A stretch of 60,611 nucleotides of DNA. Source: a virus. Of the stretch, positions 32,608 to 40,681 are shown piece after piece. Each line of letters starts with the position of its first letter. The first letter of the stretch is position 1. The translations under genes and the position numbers were made by a program. The stretch is from positions 1 to 60,611 of IMG/VR virus record IMGVR_UViG_3300019458_000037, one strand, 5' to 3'. A model generated the notes under the pieces. That model was given only the letters and a program-made list of their open reading frames with translations. It made no database searches and was not told the DNA's origin.

Positions 32608-33927
32608 ATGACGAACACAACGAAACTGCCGGTGCTCAGTAAAGTCTCACAACTGCTGACGGAGAATTCCACGCAACTTGCCAAGCTCTTGCCGAAGGTG
32701 ATCACGCCTGCGCGCTTCGCCTCTATCGTGATCAACGTGATACAAGAGGACGATAATCTGCAGCAATGCACGGCGACCTCGCTGGTGCGCTGCATCTTCC
32801 AAAGCGCACAACTTGGGCTCACGCCAGGGCTGCGGCGGCAGTCGTATCTGGTGCCGTTCAATAATAAAAAGAAAAACTGCAAGGAAGCGCAACTGCTGAT
32901 CGGGTACCAAGGGCTCATGGACTTGGCGCGGCGCAGCGGGGAAATCTATAAGATTGACGCCAAAGAGGTCTATGAGGGGGACATTTTCCGCTACACTGAT
33001 GGGTATGACGACAGTCTGGTCCATGAACCCATCTCCAAAGTGCGCGTCGACGAAGCTGATCCTATCAAGCGATGGGAGTACGTGACGCATTGCTACGCCT
33101 GGGCCAAGCTCAAGAACGGTGAGCGGCAAAAGGTGGTGATGACGCGCAGGCAGATCGAAGGCCATCGGGACCGGTATAGCAAAGCCGCGGATGTTGGTCC
33201 ATGGAAAACCAACGCGATTGAAATGGCCCTCAAGACGGTGCTGCGCGAACTCTGCAACCTGCTGCCAAGCTCCGATGATGCGCCGAGCCTGGCGCACGCC
33301 TATGCGCTCGACACGCAGGTACAATTAGGGCAAGAGCAGACGATTGAAATTGAAAATTTCAAGGTGGAAGGACTTGAGGATGAATCAGTAGAGACCGGAG
33401 GAAGTGAAGGGGGGCAATCTAAACAGGAGGCAAAGGACCAAACGGCAACCCCGAAGCTGCCTGATTTCTGGGACTATGCAGGGCGCGAGATGCGCGATCC
33501 TAACGTCCCGTTCTCAGCACTGGAATGGTATCTCAAAGTCAAGACCGAGGGCTTGAATAAACCAGGGCGTGAGCGGTTTGCCGTCGCCGATCGTCAGACG
33601 ATCAAAGATTTGGAGGCCGAGATTCAGCGACGCAGAGAGGCCGAGCAGGCGGTAGCGACGAAAGAGAAAGCGGCGCCGCAGACGCACGCAACCACTGTCA
33701 AGAACGGCACCGAGAAAAAGACCGCTGCGCCAGCCGAGACGAAGGCAGATCAACAACCGACCGAAGAGCAATGGCAGGCCTGGGTGAAAAAGGAAAGCCT
33801 CGACAATATCGACGCCTTCGTCTATGTCAAAGAGGAATATCATTGCAAGAATGCACGCGAGGTACCGAAGCATAAACGCCTTGAATTTATGCGCCGGTTT
33901 CAAGAGGTTCTTGAGAAGGGCAAATAA
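32608..33927 (+). CDS. recT: RecT-like single-strand annealing protein with long C-terminal tail
   Basis: 439 residues. ATG 32608 is chosen because GGAGG is eight bases upstream; ATG 32602 is too close. Residues 1-240 match RecT (ASIVINVIQEDDNLQQCTATSLVRCIFQSAQLGLTPG ... LLIGYQGLMDLARRSGEI). The C-terminal 190 residues are an added charged region with a low-complexity linker (EKAAPQTHATTVKNGTEKK) and a final helical domain ending near VLEKGK. Drives recombination or recombination-dependent replication. Confidence 0.85.
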   Translation: MTNTTKLPVLSKVSQLLTENSTQLAKLLPKVITPARFASIVINVIQEDDNLQQCTATSLVRCIFQSAQLGLTPGLRRQSYLVPFNNKKKNCKEAQLLIGYQGLMDLARRSGEIYKIDAKEVYEGDIFRYTDGYDDSLVHEPISKVRVDEADPIKRWEYVTHCYAWAKLKNGERQKVVMTRRQIEGHRDRYSKAADVGPWKTNAIEMALKTVLRELCNLLPSSDDAPSLAHAYALDTQVQLGQEQTIEIENFKVEGLEDESVETGGSEGGQSKQEAKDQTATPKLPDFWDYAGREMRDPNVPFSALEWYLKVKTEGLNKPGRERFAVADRQTIKDLEAEIQRRREAEQAVATKEKAAPQTHATTVKNGTEKKTAAPAETKADQQPTEEQWQAWVKKESLDNIDAFVYVKEEYHCKNAREVPKHKRLEFMRRFQEVLEKGK

Positions 33928-33954
33928 GAGTCTGTGAGACTCGAAATTTTGTGC

Positions 33955-34009
33955 TTGACATATGCGAAGCACTATGCAAGCATATAGCTATGGCGAATAT
34001 CATGGTAGC
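33955..34009 (+). promoter_or_regulatory. Promoter/operator-like element C
   Basis: TTGACA at 33955, TATGCAAGC from 33973, GCTATG, and ATCATGGTAGC at 33999. Same ordered parts as A and B, with spacing stretched. If TTGACA is a -35 box, transcription would begin very near ATG 33990, so the next gene could have a leaderless mRNA. Confidence 0.5.
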
Positions 34010-34199
34010 ACCCCCAGCGCCGCGCAGCGAGATATGCCGCTATTGCAGGCAGACCTTCATGCAGCGCGTCTGGTTTCAGGTCTACTGCAGCCCAGAATGC
34101 CGCAAGGCCTACCGGTCAGATCAAGTCAAGCTCGGCCGTCAATTGGTGGCCGATTCGCTCAGCAAGGCTTCGACATCGGAGACACTCGACACAAGATAA
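33990..34199 (+). CDS. Small zinc-finger protein, possibly leaderless
   Basis: 69 residues from ATG 33990 (ATG 34002 also possible); neither has a ribosome site, and both lie inside element C. CRYCRQTF ... YCSPECRKAYR gives a CxxC ... CxxxC zinc site similar to small treble-clef proteins. Basic tail. First gene of the replication block. Confidence 0.5.
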   Translation: MANIMVAPPAPRSEICRYCRQTFMQRVWFQVYCSPECRKAYRSDQVKLGRQLVADSLSKASTSETLDTR

Positions 34200-34241
34200 G
34201 CGAGCCATGCACTCTCCTACCGAGTCATCGCAGCATCGTTT

Positions 34242-34327
34242 GGGCCGACGTGGGACGGCCCTTGAAAGGGCACCGAAATGGCCGCGGCTTGCATGGTAGG
34301 GCAAGCCCGCAGAGTAGGTGCCCTTTT
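34242..34327 (+). ncRNA. Structured RNA leader (riboswitch-like or attenuator)
   Basis: Three helices are visible. P1: GGGCCG (34242-34247) with CGGCCC (34256-34261). P2: AAAGGGCACC (34265-34274) pairs perfectly over 10 bp with GGTGCCCTTT (34317-34326). P3 inside: GCGGCTTGC (34284-34292) with GCAAGCCCGC (34301-34310), one bulged C. The internal loop between P2 and P3 has GAA right after CACC and AGTA right before GGTG, the signature of a bulged-G (loop E) motif. TTTT follows P2, so it could also terminate transcription. It lies between the zinc-finger gene and the replication gene start (GTG 34343). Confidence 0.5.
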
Positions 34328-34342
34328 GAATCGGAGCTTGTA

Positions 34343-35248
34343 GTGTATCGAACAGTACATGCGCATTTCTGGACCGACCCAGATGTTCGTCGCTTAACCC
34401 CTGACGAGCGGTTAATGTTTCTCTATTTGATTACCAATCCTCACAGCCACCTCTCAGGGATCTATTATCTATCGGTTAGCACCATGAGGGAAGAAACCGG
34501 GCTGCCGCTCGATGAAATGTTCGATAAGATCATGTTTGCGTTATATGATCGACCGAATTCAATCGTGTTCGTCAAGAAAATGCTCTTCTATCAGGCGCGC
34601 GGAGAAAAGGCACACCGCGCCGCTGCACGTCAATTAGTGACCTTACATCGCTCGCCGCTGATCGGGACCTTTATTGAAACCTATCCAATCGTGCAACGCT
34701 ATTTAACTCCAACAGAACTTCATACCCTATCGGATACCCTATCGTTACCCCATCAGATAGGCTATCTTCCTCAGAAACAGGATCAGAATCAGAAACAGGA
34801 TCAGGAACAGGAAGAGGAAGAAAGAGAAAAAGACACCCTGGGACAGGGTGTAGAAAAAGAGAAAGAGGCACTCTTCGATCTGCGCGTGGAACAAATTACG
34901 GCCGATCAAGTTCAAGCGATGTGGAATGCCTACCCGCAACTTAAACCGTTGAAGGCATTAACGGGACCGATACGCCAACGAATCACGCGTCAAATTATTC
35001 TGCATCCCTCTGGTGAATGGTGGCAGAAATATATACAGCGCATTGTCGCGTCACCGTTTCTGACTGGCGATATTGACGGCAGTCAGGGTAGACGCCCCTT
35101 CCATGCCACGCTGGATTGGGTGCTTGGTCCTCAGAATATGGCCAAGATTCTCGCAGGTAATTACGATCCGGATCCACCTCAGAAATCTCCAGTGCAGCGG
35201 CTTCGAGAACGATTCTTAGGACGGGAGAAACGACATGACTCACGTTGA
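34343..35248 (+). CDS. Replication initiation/replisome organiser-like protein
   Basis: 301 residues from GTG 34343; the frame is open far upstream but passes through the structured RNA, so GTG is preferred although CGGAGC is a weak ribosome site. The N-terminus (YRTVHAHFWTDPDVRRLT, DERLMFLYLITNPHSHLSGIY) is a winged-helix typical of phage replication-initiation proteins. A low-complexity QKQDQNQ/EEEE linker (about 145-180) joins a C-terminal domain ending FHATLDWVLGPQNMAKILAGNYD, common in primosome-type proteins. It would load the host replisome; the phage has no helicase or polymerase of its own. Confidence 0.6.
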   Translation: MYRTVHAHFWTDPDVRRLTPDERLMFLYLITNPHSHLSGIYYLSVSTMREETGLPLDEMFDKIMFALYDRPNSIVFVKKMLFYQARGEKAHRAAARQLVTLHRSPLIGTFIETYPIVQRYLTPTELHTLSDTLSLPHQIGYLPQKQDQNQKQDQEQEEEEREKDTLGQGVEKEKEALFDLRVEQITADQVQAMWNAYPQLKPLKALTGPIRQRITRQIILHPSGEWWQKYIQRIVASPFLTGDIDGSQGRRPFHATLDWVLGPQNMAKILAGNYDPDPPQKSPVQRLRERFLGREKRHDSR

Positions 35249-35834
35249 GCAGGCGAAGAATCACAAAATGACGCGAGAGGAGTTTTTCAAGGGCTGGTTT
35301 TTGCTGGTCGCACAGCCATGGGGTAAGCGTTATGGACAAAGCGATGAAATCGGACAGCTACAATCGGATTTCTATTACAGCAAGTTTCAAAAAGTGAACC
35401 CCTTCCTTTGGCTGGCGATCTGTGAGCAATTCGCCGAGGGCTCCCGATGGCCGAGCGTCGAAATGATGCGCGAGACGATCAACGCGAATATGCCGGCGGA
35501 GAAACACTTGACCAAACTGCCTGAGCAATATGCGGATAAGCCTGAAGCGCTGGCGGTCTGCCTGAGCTACCAAGACGACATCGGCTGCTCGGCGAATGAA
35601 TCCTACCTGGCCGTGCTGCCGAAATGGCTCAGCGAGCATCCAAAGCACGCTGATCGAGAAGAAGTCGAGCGCTTGCTAGAGCAGGCGAGGGCCTCGCAGG
35701 GCAAACCCGTGGTAACCCCGCTCAGGGAGGCGAACCTGCTAGGGGCTGAGCAAGAGCATAGGGAGTCGCAGGAACGCCTTGGAGAGGCCGAAATTGCCGC
35801 AAACTCGGTGGATTCCGGGCTCAGGGAGGGGTAA
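35235..35834 (+). CDS. Helicase-loader-like or replication accessory protein
   Basis: 199 residues overlapping the replication gene by 14 bases. Helical N-terminal half (MTREEFFKGWFLLVAQPWG ... QSDFYYSKFQKVNPFLWLAICEQFAEG) resembles lambda P-like loaders or DnaB-binding proteins by position and shape, not by clear motif. Its last 27 coding bases at 35772-35798 are duplicated exactly at 50956-50982. Confidence 0.45.
   Translation: MTHVEQAKNHKMTREEFFKGWFLLVAQPWGKRYGQSDEIGQLQSDFYYSKFQKVNPFLWLAICEQFAEGSRWPSVEMMRETINANMPAEKHLTKLPEQYADKPEALAVCLSYQDDIGCSANESYLAVLPKWLSEHPKHADREEVERLLEQARASQGKPVVTPLREANLLGAEQEHRESQERLGEAEIAANSVDSGLREG
35772..35798 (+). repeat. 27-base exact repeat, copy 1
   Basis: Identical to 50956-50982; starts GAACGCCTTGG and ends GAAATTGCC. 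This copy lies in the 3-prime end of the 35235 gene, the other lies between array 1 and the gene at 51042. Flanks differ. Confidence 0.85.
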
Positions 35835-35835
35835 A

Positions 35836-36408
35836 ATGCTGCTTTTAGGCATCGATCCAGGCATTTCCGGGGGGATGGGCCTTTTGGGCCATGACGGGCG
35901 GTATCTCGAATCATGGCTGATTCAATCGTGCATCCGCCGGTACCGTACGCTGAAATCAGGCAAGCTCTCACCACAGCGGGAATTGGATGCACGATGGATG
36001 TTTCTGACGATCAAGAGCGCGTTGATACTCAACGGCGTCATCATCGGTCAGGTAATCGCAGAGGAGCAGGTTGCCTTTCCTGACCAGCATGCCAATACCG
36101 GACTCTCGATGGGCGATACGCGCGGGGTGATTCGAGGCGTCTGTGCCGCATTGGGGATTTCTGTGTCGTACGTGAAGCCGAGCGAATGGAAGAAATTTTA
36201 TGGCCTGAAGGGCGCCAAAGGACGAAAATATGCCTCCAAAGAAGAATCACTCGCCTTGGCACGGTCATTCTATCCCGACGCGCCGTTGGCGAGCCATAAG
36301 GACGAGGCGGTGGCCGAAGCCCTCTTGATTGCACGTTGGCATCAAACGGTTGGTGAAAAAGGAGTGAAAGCACCATGGGGAGACGTCGCGGTCGCAAAAC
36401 GAGCGTAG
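35836..36408 (+). CDS. RuvC-like Holliday junction resolvase
   Basis: 190 residues from ATG 35836 (GGGAGGGGTAAA upstream). LLLGIDPGISGGMGLL gives the first acidic residue (D7), VIAEEQVAF the second and HKDEAVAEALLIARW the C-terminal D-E pair of the RNase H-fold RuvC family. It would cut branched DNA made by RecT-driven recombination before packaging. Confidence 0.7.
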   Translation: MLLLGIDPGISGGMGLLGHDGRYLESWLIQSCIRRYRTLKSGKLSPQRELDARWMFLTIKSALILNGVIIGQVIAEEQVAFPDQHANTGLSMGDTRGVIRGVCAALGISVSYVKPSEWKKFYGLKGAKGRKYASKEESLALARSFYPDAPLASHKDEAVAEALLIARWHQTVGEKGVKAPWGDVAVAKRA

Positions 36409-36683
36409 TGCCACAAATGGATTTCCTCTTGCCTTGGAAATTTCTGCCATCGCATAGGCCAACCAAACTCACGGGCAAGAAAGCGACGCAGGCCTTCGAA
36501 CGGATCAAACAAACAGGCTTAGCCGGGGCGACGCCACGCGAGATTGAACAGTTCTATGGATGGAACGAGAACACCGCCTCAGGGCGACTCTCGGAATTAC
36601 GTGCGCTCGATTTGGCGCGCAGCACAGGAGCCAGACGCAATGGGCAGTCGGTCTGGGTAGCGGTCGAGGTGGCGAACCGATGA
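36375..36683 (+). CDS. Winged-helix DNA-binding protein
   Basis: 102 residues, overlapping the resolvase end by 34 bases. FERIKQTGLAGATPREIEQFYGWNENTASGRLSELRALDL is a clear helix-turn-helix with a wing-like continuation. Basic N-terminus (MGRRRGRK). Probably a regulator or a DNA-binding accessory. Confidence 0.6.
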   Translation: MGRRRGRKTSVVPQMDFLLPWKFLPSHRPTKLTGKKATQAFERIKQTGLAGATPREIEQFYGWNENTASGRLSELRALDLARSTGARRNGQSVWVAVEVANR

Positions 36684-37927
36684 GTGAATATCGCCAGCAG
36701 TCCGGTGATCTATTCGAGTGGTTGCGCGGCCAACCGCTCATAGCGGCACCGCCACCAGCCGAAGTCGTCACTGAGGCACCGCCGCTGGCTGAGGAACAGA
36801 CCTCGGCAGAGGACGTCAATAAGGTAGCGAGCGAGACGCTGGAGGATGAACAGACAGGTGCAGAGGAGATTGACTTCGATCCAGAGAATTCGCCGGACGT
36901 CACATTCTCTGATCTGCCCGTGCTAGAGGCCCCTATTTCTTCGAGCGGACCATACCTCGCTGATGAAATCGTGGAGTCCGCGTTCGAGTATTTCCGAGCG
37001 ACCGGTTTTCCCTATCGCATTTTGGCCCCGCATGAATGCATGCAGGCGATCAATCAATTGGCAGCCACGCCGACGGAGAATCTCTTCCATTCTGCCTTCG
37101 GCATTCAAGTCGCCAATAGCTTTCACCCACATCGGTACGAGGGAAAGGTGCACGGCAAGAAAACGCCCTATGAGGCCTTCCATGATGACGCCCTGCTCAA
37201 GAAAACGCTGGCCTTCGAACTGCGCGAATCAGGCGGGCTGGGGAAATTCGTGAACTCTCTAGCGGTGGCGAGCGGGACGCAAGGCTGCGCCAATTTTCGC
37301 CCAGGCTTCGCGCTCTCGATCTATCGACGCTTTGCGCCAGCCAATGGAGTAGTATTCGATCCTTGCACGGGATACGGCGGGCGCTTGGTGGGCTTCCTGG
37401 CGTCGCAATGCCAGACCTACGTCGGCTGTGATCCGAATACCCCGACGCATGCAGGGAATTCTCGTATGGCCGAGGCGCTTGGTGTCGCCGACCGCGTGCA
37501 CCTCTATTGCAGCGCGATTGAGGATTGGGATCCACTGCCATGGTTGCAGCGCTGCGACTGTGCGTTCACCTCGCCTCCCTATTTCTCGAAAGAGCGCTAC
37601 AGCGAGGAGGATACGCAAAGCTGGCGTCGGTATCCAGAGTATCCGCAATGGCTGGATGGGTTTGTGTTTCCCCTGCTCGAACAATGCAGTAACGTCGTGA
37701 AGCCTGGCGGCTATACCATCATCAATATCGCTGATGTGAAAATCGCAGGGAAGCGGTACGAACTCGTCGCCGACGCGAAGCGGTTGGCGGCCCGCTGCGG
37801 GCTCACGCTGATCGAAGAGGAGCAGTTGTATCTGGGGCCGAGGATGTATCAATACGACACCGGGGATCAGGCCATCGAAGCGGTCTTGATCTTTAAGGTG
37901 CAACCACCACAAGGAGGGACGTCATGA
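36680..37927 (+). CDS. DNA methyltransferase (TSPPYF motif)
   Basis: 415 residues from ATG 36680, ATGA-overlapped. SAM-binding motif I is VFDPCTGYGGRLVGF (near 227) and catalytic motif IV is TSPPYF (297-302), the form used by amino-methyltransferases acting on cytosine N4 or adenine N6. Motif X-like and later VVKPGGYTIINIADVK follow. Motif I precedes motif IV, with a short gap. The first 90 residues are an acidic linker; residues 90-220 may recognise DNA. Begins the modification cluster. Confidence 0.75.
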   Translation: MSEYRQQSGDLFEWLRGQPLIAAPPPAEVVTEAPPLAEEQTSAEDVNKVASETLEDEQTGAEEIDFDPENSPDVTFSDLPVLEAPISSSGPYLADEIVESAFEYFRATGFPYRILAPHECMQAINQLAATPTENLFHSAFGIQVANSFHPHRYEGKVHGKKTPYEAFHDDALLKKTLAFELRESGGLGKFVNSLAVASGTQGCANFRPGFALSIYRRFAPANGVVFDPCTGYGGRLVGFLASQCQTYVGCDPNTPTHAGNSRMAEALGVADRVHLYCSAIEDWDPLPWLQRCDCAFTSPPYFSKERYSEEDTQSWRRYPEYPQWLDGFVFPLLEQCSNVVKPGGYTIINIADVKIAGKRYELVADAKRLAARCGLTLIEEEQLYLGPRMYQYDTGDQAIEAVLIFKVQPPQGGTS

Positions 37928-38229
37928 GAAATTCCGATAAGCTCAACCGTTATCTCAACCAACTCTTGGCCGAAACACCGCCAGAGGGGAAAGAGTATTC
38001 CAAGGACTACCGCAAGGGCGTGATCGATACCTTGGAATATGCTCTCTCGAAATCGGACGCGCTGCCGATCAAGGTGTCCGAGCCTGAGGAGAAGGAGCAA
38101 AAGACCAACGGCAACAACAAGAAAGAAAAGGAGGCCACCGCGAAGGCGAAGCCCACCACCAATAATCCTGGCAAGGCGTTCCGTCCAGTCCCGAAGCCCA
38201 ACCAGAAGAAAAAGGTGGCGGCGGCATGA
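37924..38229 (+). CDS. Small lysine-rich protein in the modification cluster
   Basis: 101 residues; CAAGGAGGGACGTC precedes ATG 37924, overlapping the methyltransferase stop. Folded N-terminal half, then a disordered K, P, N-rich tail (KTNGNNKKEKEATAKAKPTT). May bind DNA; not recognised. Confidence 0.5.
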   Translation: MRNSDKLNRYLNQLLAETPPEGKEYSKDYRKGVIDTLEYALSKSDALPIKVSEPEEKEQKTNGNNKKEKEATAKAKPTTNNPGKAFRPVPKPNQKKKVAAA

Positions 38230-39392
38230 TTACCGACTTGGATCGTGCGTGCGCTCGCTTAGGTCGACGGTGCACGCACGGTATCCATTTCAACGGGTTG
38301 ACCTTGCCGCAATCGCCCGCAATTGCGCAATGGCGCGAGCGCGACGCACTGCGGGTCTGGAAGCACGTCGACGGGACGCCGTACGGATGGGCGGCGGTCG
38401 AAACGGCCACGGCTCGCAGCACCTTGACGTTATGGACAGGAAAAGAATGGTCGATCCCGGCAGGCGACCTGATCGTGCGCGCCTGGTTCGGTGAACCTGC
38501 CTTCTGGGGCGCCATGTTTTCAGATCTACTGCGACAAAAACAGCCAGGGCAGATTATATGGTTTCGTGTATTTCAAGAGACCGCAGGACTGGCGGACTTT
38601 TTGCAACGACATGGCGCACGATGGGTCGGCGGACAAGTGATGGCCATGAGCGAATTGCTTGGATGGTATTGCGTGCCTGCACGTGAGCGACCCATAGCAG
38701 CGTCGGAATTTCGCACGCTCGCACTCTTGCTGCAGGAGTTTTGGGGCAGCGCGCAGCGCGCCCTGGTGCTGGCGGAGGTGCGTGCCTATATCGAGAACGA
38801 TGGCGGATGGGCGAATCATTATTCCAAATACAACATTCGCGACTCCTGGTCTGGGTTCACGCTGCAAGGCTATGATCGTGAGGATCCGAATTTCATCATC
38901 AAGCCCGATGAAATGTCCGCCTCCTGGCGGCGTGAGCATCGTGAATACGACAAGGCAATCTGTGAGCGCACGATCATTGCGGATCGTTTTCCCGCCACCT
39001 GGGAAGGGCTGCGCGATCTGAAGTGCGACTTTGATCGTGTGCGCTTCCTTCGGGTGCGCGCCGGTGATGGGGCGCTCGGTCGCCATGCGGATATCACCAA
39101 TCGTGATGCTGGCTCAGTCGAAGGCAAGCTGGCGCGACTGCACATCCCATTGACCACCAGCGCTTCATGTCATTTCTCGGCGTGGAATATCTTTGGCGCT
39201 CGGTTGGAGGCACATCTACCGGCAGGCAGCCTTTGGTATCTCGATCAGCGTAAGCCGCATGCCGTCAGCAATATCGGTGGCTCGGAGCGCATTCATTTGG
39301 TCGTTGATGCCAAGGTAACGCCTGCGCTGCGGGCACTTATTGAAGGAGGGACCGATGCCGAAGTATCCGTGGGAACAACCAGCGGTAGTTGA
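38226..39392 (+). CDS. Two-domain 2OG-Fe(II) beta-hydroxylase-like enzyme
   Basis: 388 residues. The C-terminal domain (about 270-365) has the Asp/Asn beta-hydroxylase pattern: LGRHADITNRD (H287, D289), LARLHIPLTTS, KPHAVSN (H345) and RIHLVVDAK (H357). The N-terminal 250 residues may include an acyltransferase-like fold (IIWFRVFQETAGLADFLQRHGARWV ... AMSELLGWY) but this is tentative. Sits between a DNA methyltransferase and a PLP fold-II enzyme with overlapping starts, so all three may act in one pathway. Confidence 0.55.
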   Translation: MITDLDRACARLGRRCTHGIHFNGLTLPQSPAIAQWRERDALRVWKHVDGTPYGWAAVETATARSTLTLWTGKEWSIPAGDLIVRAWFGEPAFWGAMFSDLLRQKQPGQIIWFRVFQETAGLADFLQRHGARWVGGQVMAMSELLGWYCVPARERPIAASEFRTLALLLQEFWGSAQRALVLAEVRAYIENDGGWANHYSKYNIRDSWSGFTLQGYDREDPNFIIKPDEMSASWRREHREYDKAICERTIIADRFPATWEGLRDLKCDFDRVRFLRVRAGDGALGRHADITNRDAGSVEGKLARLHIPLTTSASCHFSAWNIFGARLEAHLPAGSLWYLDQRKPHAVSNIGGSERIHLVVDAKVTPALRALIEGGTDAEVSVGTTSGS

Positions 39393-40119
39393 GCAATGCG
39401 AGAAGGCGCCCTATCGTAATGTCTGGGTGGTGCGCGACGATTTGCTCGAAGGAGGGACGAAGGTGCGCGTGCTGCCGCATATCGTGAAAGGCGCCGAGGA
39501 AGTCGTCTTTGGCGGCCCTTTCTGCGGCGGGGCACCGCTGGCGCTCAGCGTGCTCGCCAAGTACACCAAGGTCAAGGTGACGCTATTCTTTGCGAAGCGC
39601 ACGCGTTGGCATCCGCGCCAGCAATTGGCGAAAGCGAACGGCGCGCGCCTGATTGCCGTACCGATGGGCTTCATGACGCACGTGCAGCATCGTGCCGCGA
39701 AATATGCCAAGCGTAAAGGAGCACTCTTTCTCCCGCTCGGGTACGACGTGCCTGAATCGGAACCGATTATCATTGAGGCGGCACAAGCGGCGCTGAAAAG
39801 TCTCGGTGAGTTTGCGCAACTCTATACGGCCTGTGCCTCAGGGATGCTCACGCGCTGTCTGGCGCTCGCGTTTCCTTCGAGTGAGATAGTAGGCGTCTGC
39901 GTCGGGCTGAAATCTCGATGGGCCAAACAAGCCTTCCCGCCGAACGTACGGCTGGTTGAATGGCCGACCGTGCTCGGCACGCCCGCCAAGGGCGAGCCGC
40001 CACCATTCGATTGCTGCCCCTATTATGAGCGCAAGGCCTGGGAGGTCTTAAAGCGCGAAGCGCTGCCAGGGCGCACGGTCTTTTGGAACGTGCTCGGCAA
40101 TGCTGGCGTGGCAAGCTGA
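39355..40119 (+). CDS. PLP fold-type II enzyme (ACC deaminase/desulfhydrase-like)
   Basis: 254 residues from ATG 39355 (GAAGGAGGGACCG upstream). RDDLLEGGTKVRVLPHIV matches the cofactor lysine region of ACC deaminase-type enzymes (G-G-N/T-K; K36 here), followed by VFGGPFCGGAPLALSVLAK, LAKANGARLIAVP and a phosphate-cup-like TACASGMLTRCLALAF. Family members act on small amino acids (deamination, sulphur loss or condensation). A metabolic enzyme directly downstream of a DNA methyltransferase and a hydroxylase suggests it supplies or edits an amino-acid-like DNA or protein modification; inference. Confidence 0.6.
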   Translation: MPKYPWEQPAVVEQCEKAPYRNVWVVRDDLLEGGTKVRVLPHIVKGAEEVVFGGPFCGGAPLALSVLAKYTKVKVTLFFAKRTRWHPRQQLAKANGARLIAVPMGFMTHVQHRAAKYAKRKGALFLPLGYDVPESEPIIIEAAQAALKSLGEFAQLYTACASGMLTRCLALAFPSSEIVGVCVGLKSRWAKQAFPPNVRLVEWPTVLGTPAKGEPPPFDCCPYYERKAWEVLKREALPGRTVFWNVLGNAGVAS

Positions 40120-40131
40120 GAGGAGGCAGGC

Positions 40132-40305
40132 ATGCCCTATACCGTGCTTCTGAACGGGGACATCGTGTGCGATACCGCAGAAGAGGCATTGGAGCTACAA
40201 CGGTTCATGCACAAAAAGGAGGTGAAGAATGACGAAACGATCCAAGCTCAAGGCGGTGAAGGTGCAGCAAGCGCGCAAGACGAGAACGACGGTACGCTCC
40301 CTTAG
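40132..40305 (+). CDS. Small hypothetical protein (57 aa)
   Basis: Frame from ATG 40132 (GAGAGGAGGCAGGC upstream) to TAG 40305. MPYTVLLNGDIVCDTAEEALELQRFM has the strand-loop-helix look of a small folded domain. Overlaps the next gene by 77 bases in another frame. Not recognised. Confidence 0.5.
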   Translation: MPYTVLLNGDIVCDTAEEALELQRFMHKKEVKNDETIQAQGGEGAASAQDENDGTLP

Positions 40306-40681
40306 GTGCGAATTGACCGAGGCCGACCAGCGGCGCATTGGGCTGGAGATGGCGCAGGCGCAGAAGGAAATGGAGGAACTCGAAGACGAGCGCGCTGGCG
40401 AGAATAAGCGCCTTGGCGAGGCTATCAAAGAGCGCTCAGGGCACGTGCGGTCGCTCGCCAAAACGCTCAACGAGGGGTGGGAGATGCGCAGCGTCAACTG
40501 CACGGAGATTTTCGAGTACGAGACCGGCAACGTCTATCTGAAACGCACCGATACCGGGGAGGTCTGCCACGAGCGGGCCATGACCGAAGACGAACGCCAG
40601 GTCTCATTTCTGCAGGAAGACATCGGCGAGGATACCGCGTCTGGAGAGTCGACGCAGACGCAGACGGCCGCGCCTGCATGA
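40229..40681 (+). CDS. Coiled-coil hypothetical protein
   Basis: 150 residues; AAGGAGGTGAAGA precedes ATG 40229. Basic N-terminus, coiled coil (QKEMEELEDERAGENKRLGE), then a beta segment (GWEMRSVNCTEIFEYETGNVYLKRTDTGEV) of the type found in conserved early phage proteins. Function unknown. Confidence 0.5.
   Translation: MTKRSKLKAVKVQQARKTRTTVRSLRCELTEADQRRIGLEMAQAQKEMEELEDERAGENKRLGEAIKERSGHVRSLAKTLNEGWEMRSVNCTEIFEYETGNVYLKRTDTGEVCHERAMTEDERQVSFLQEDIGEDTASGESTQTQTAAPA

Noticed and set aside
34242-34327. tRNA gene
   Set aside because: The stems do not form a cloverleaf; no anticodon arm of seven bases or T-loop signature.
33962-35248. 428-residue replication protein starting at 33962
   Set aside because: The first 127 codons cover the zinc-finger gene in another frame and the structured RNA; protein-like sequence begins at about GTG 34343.
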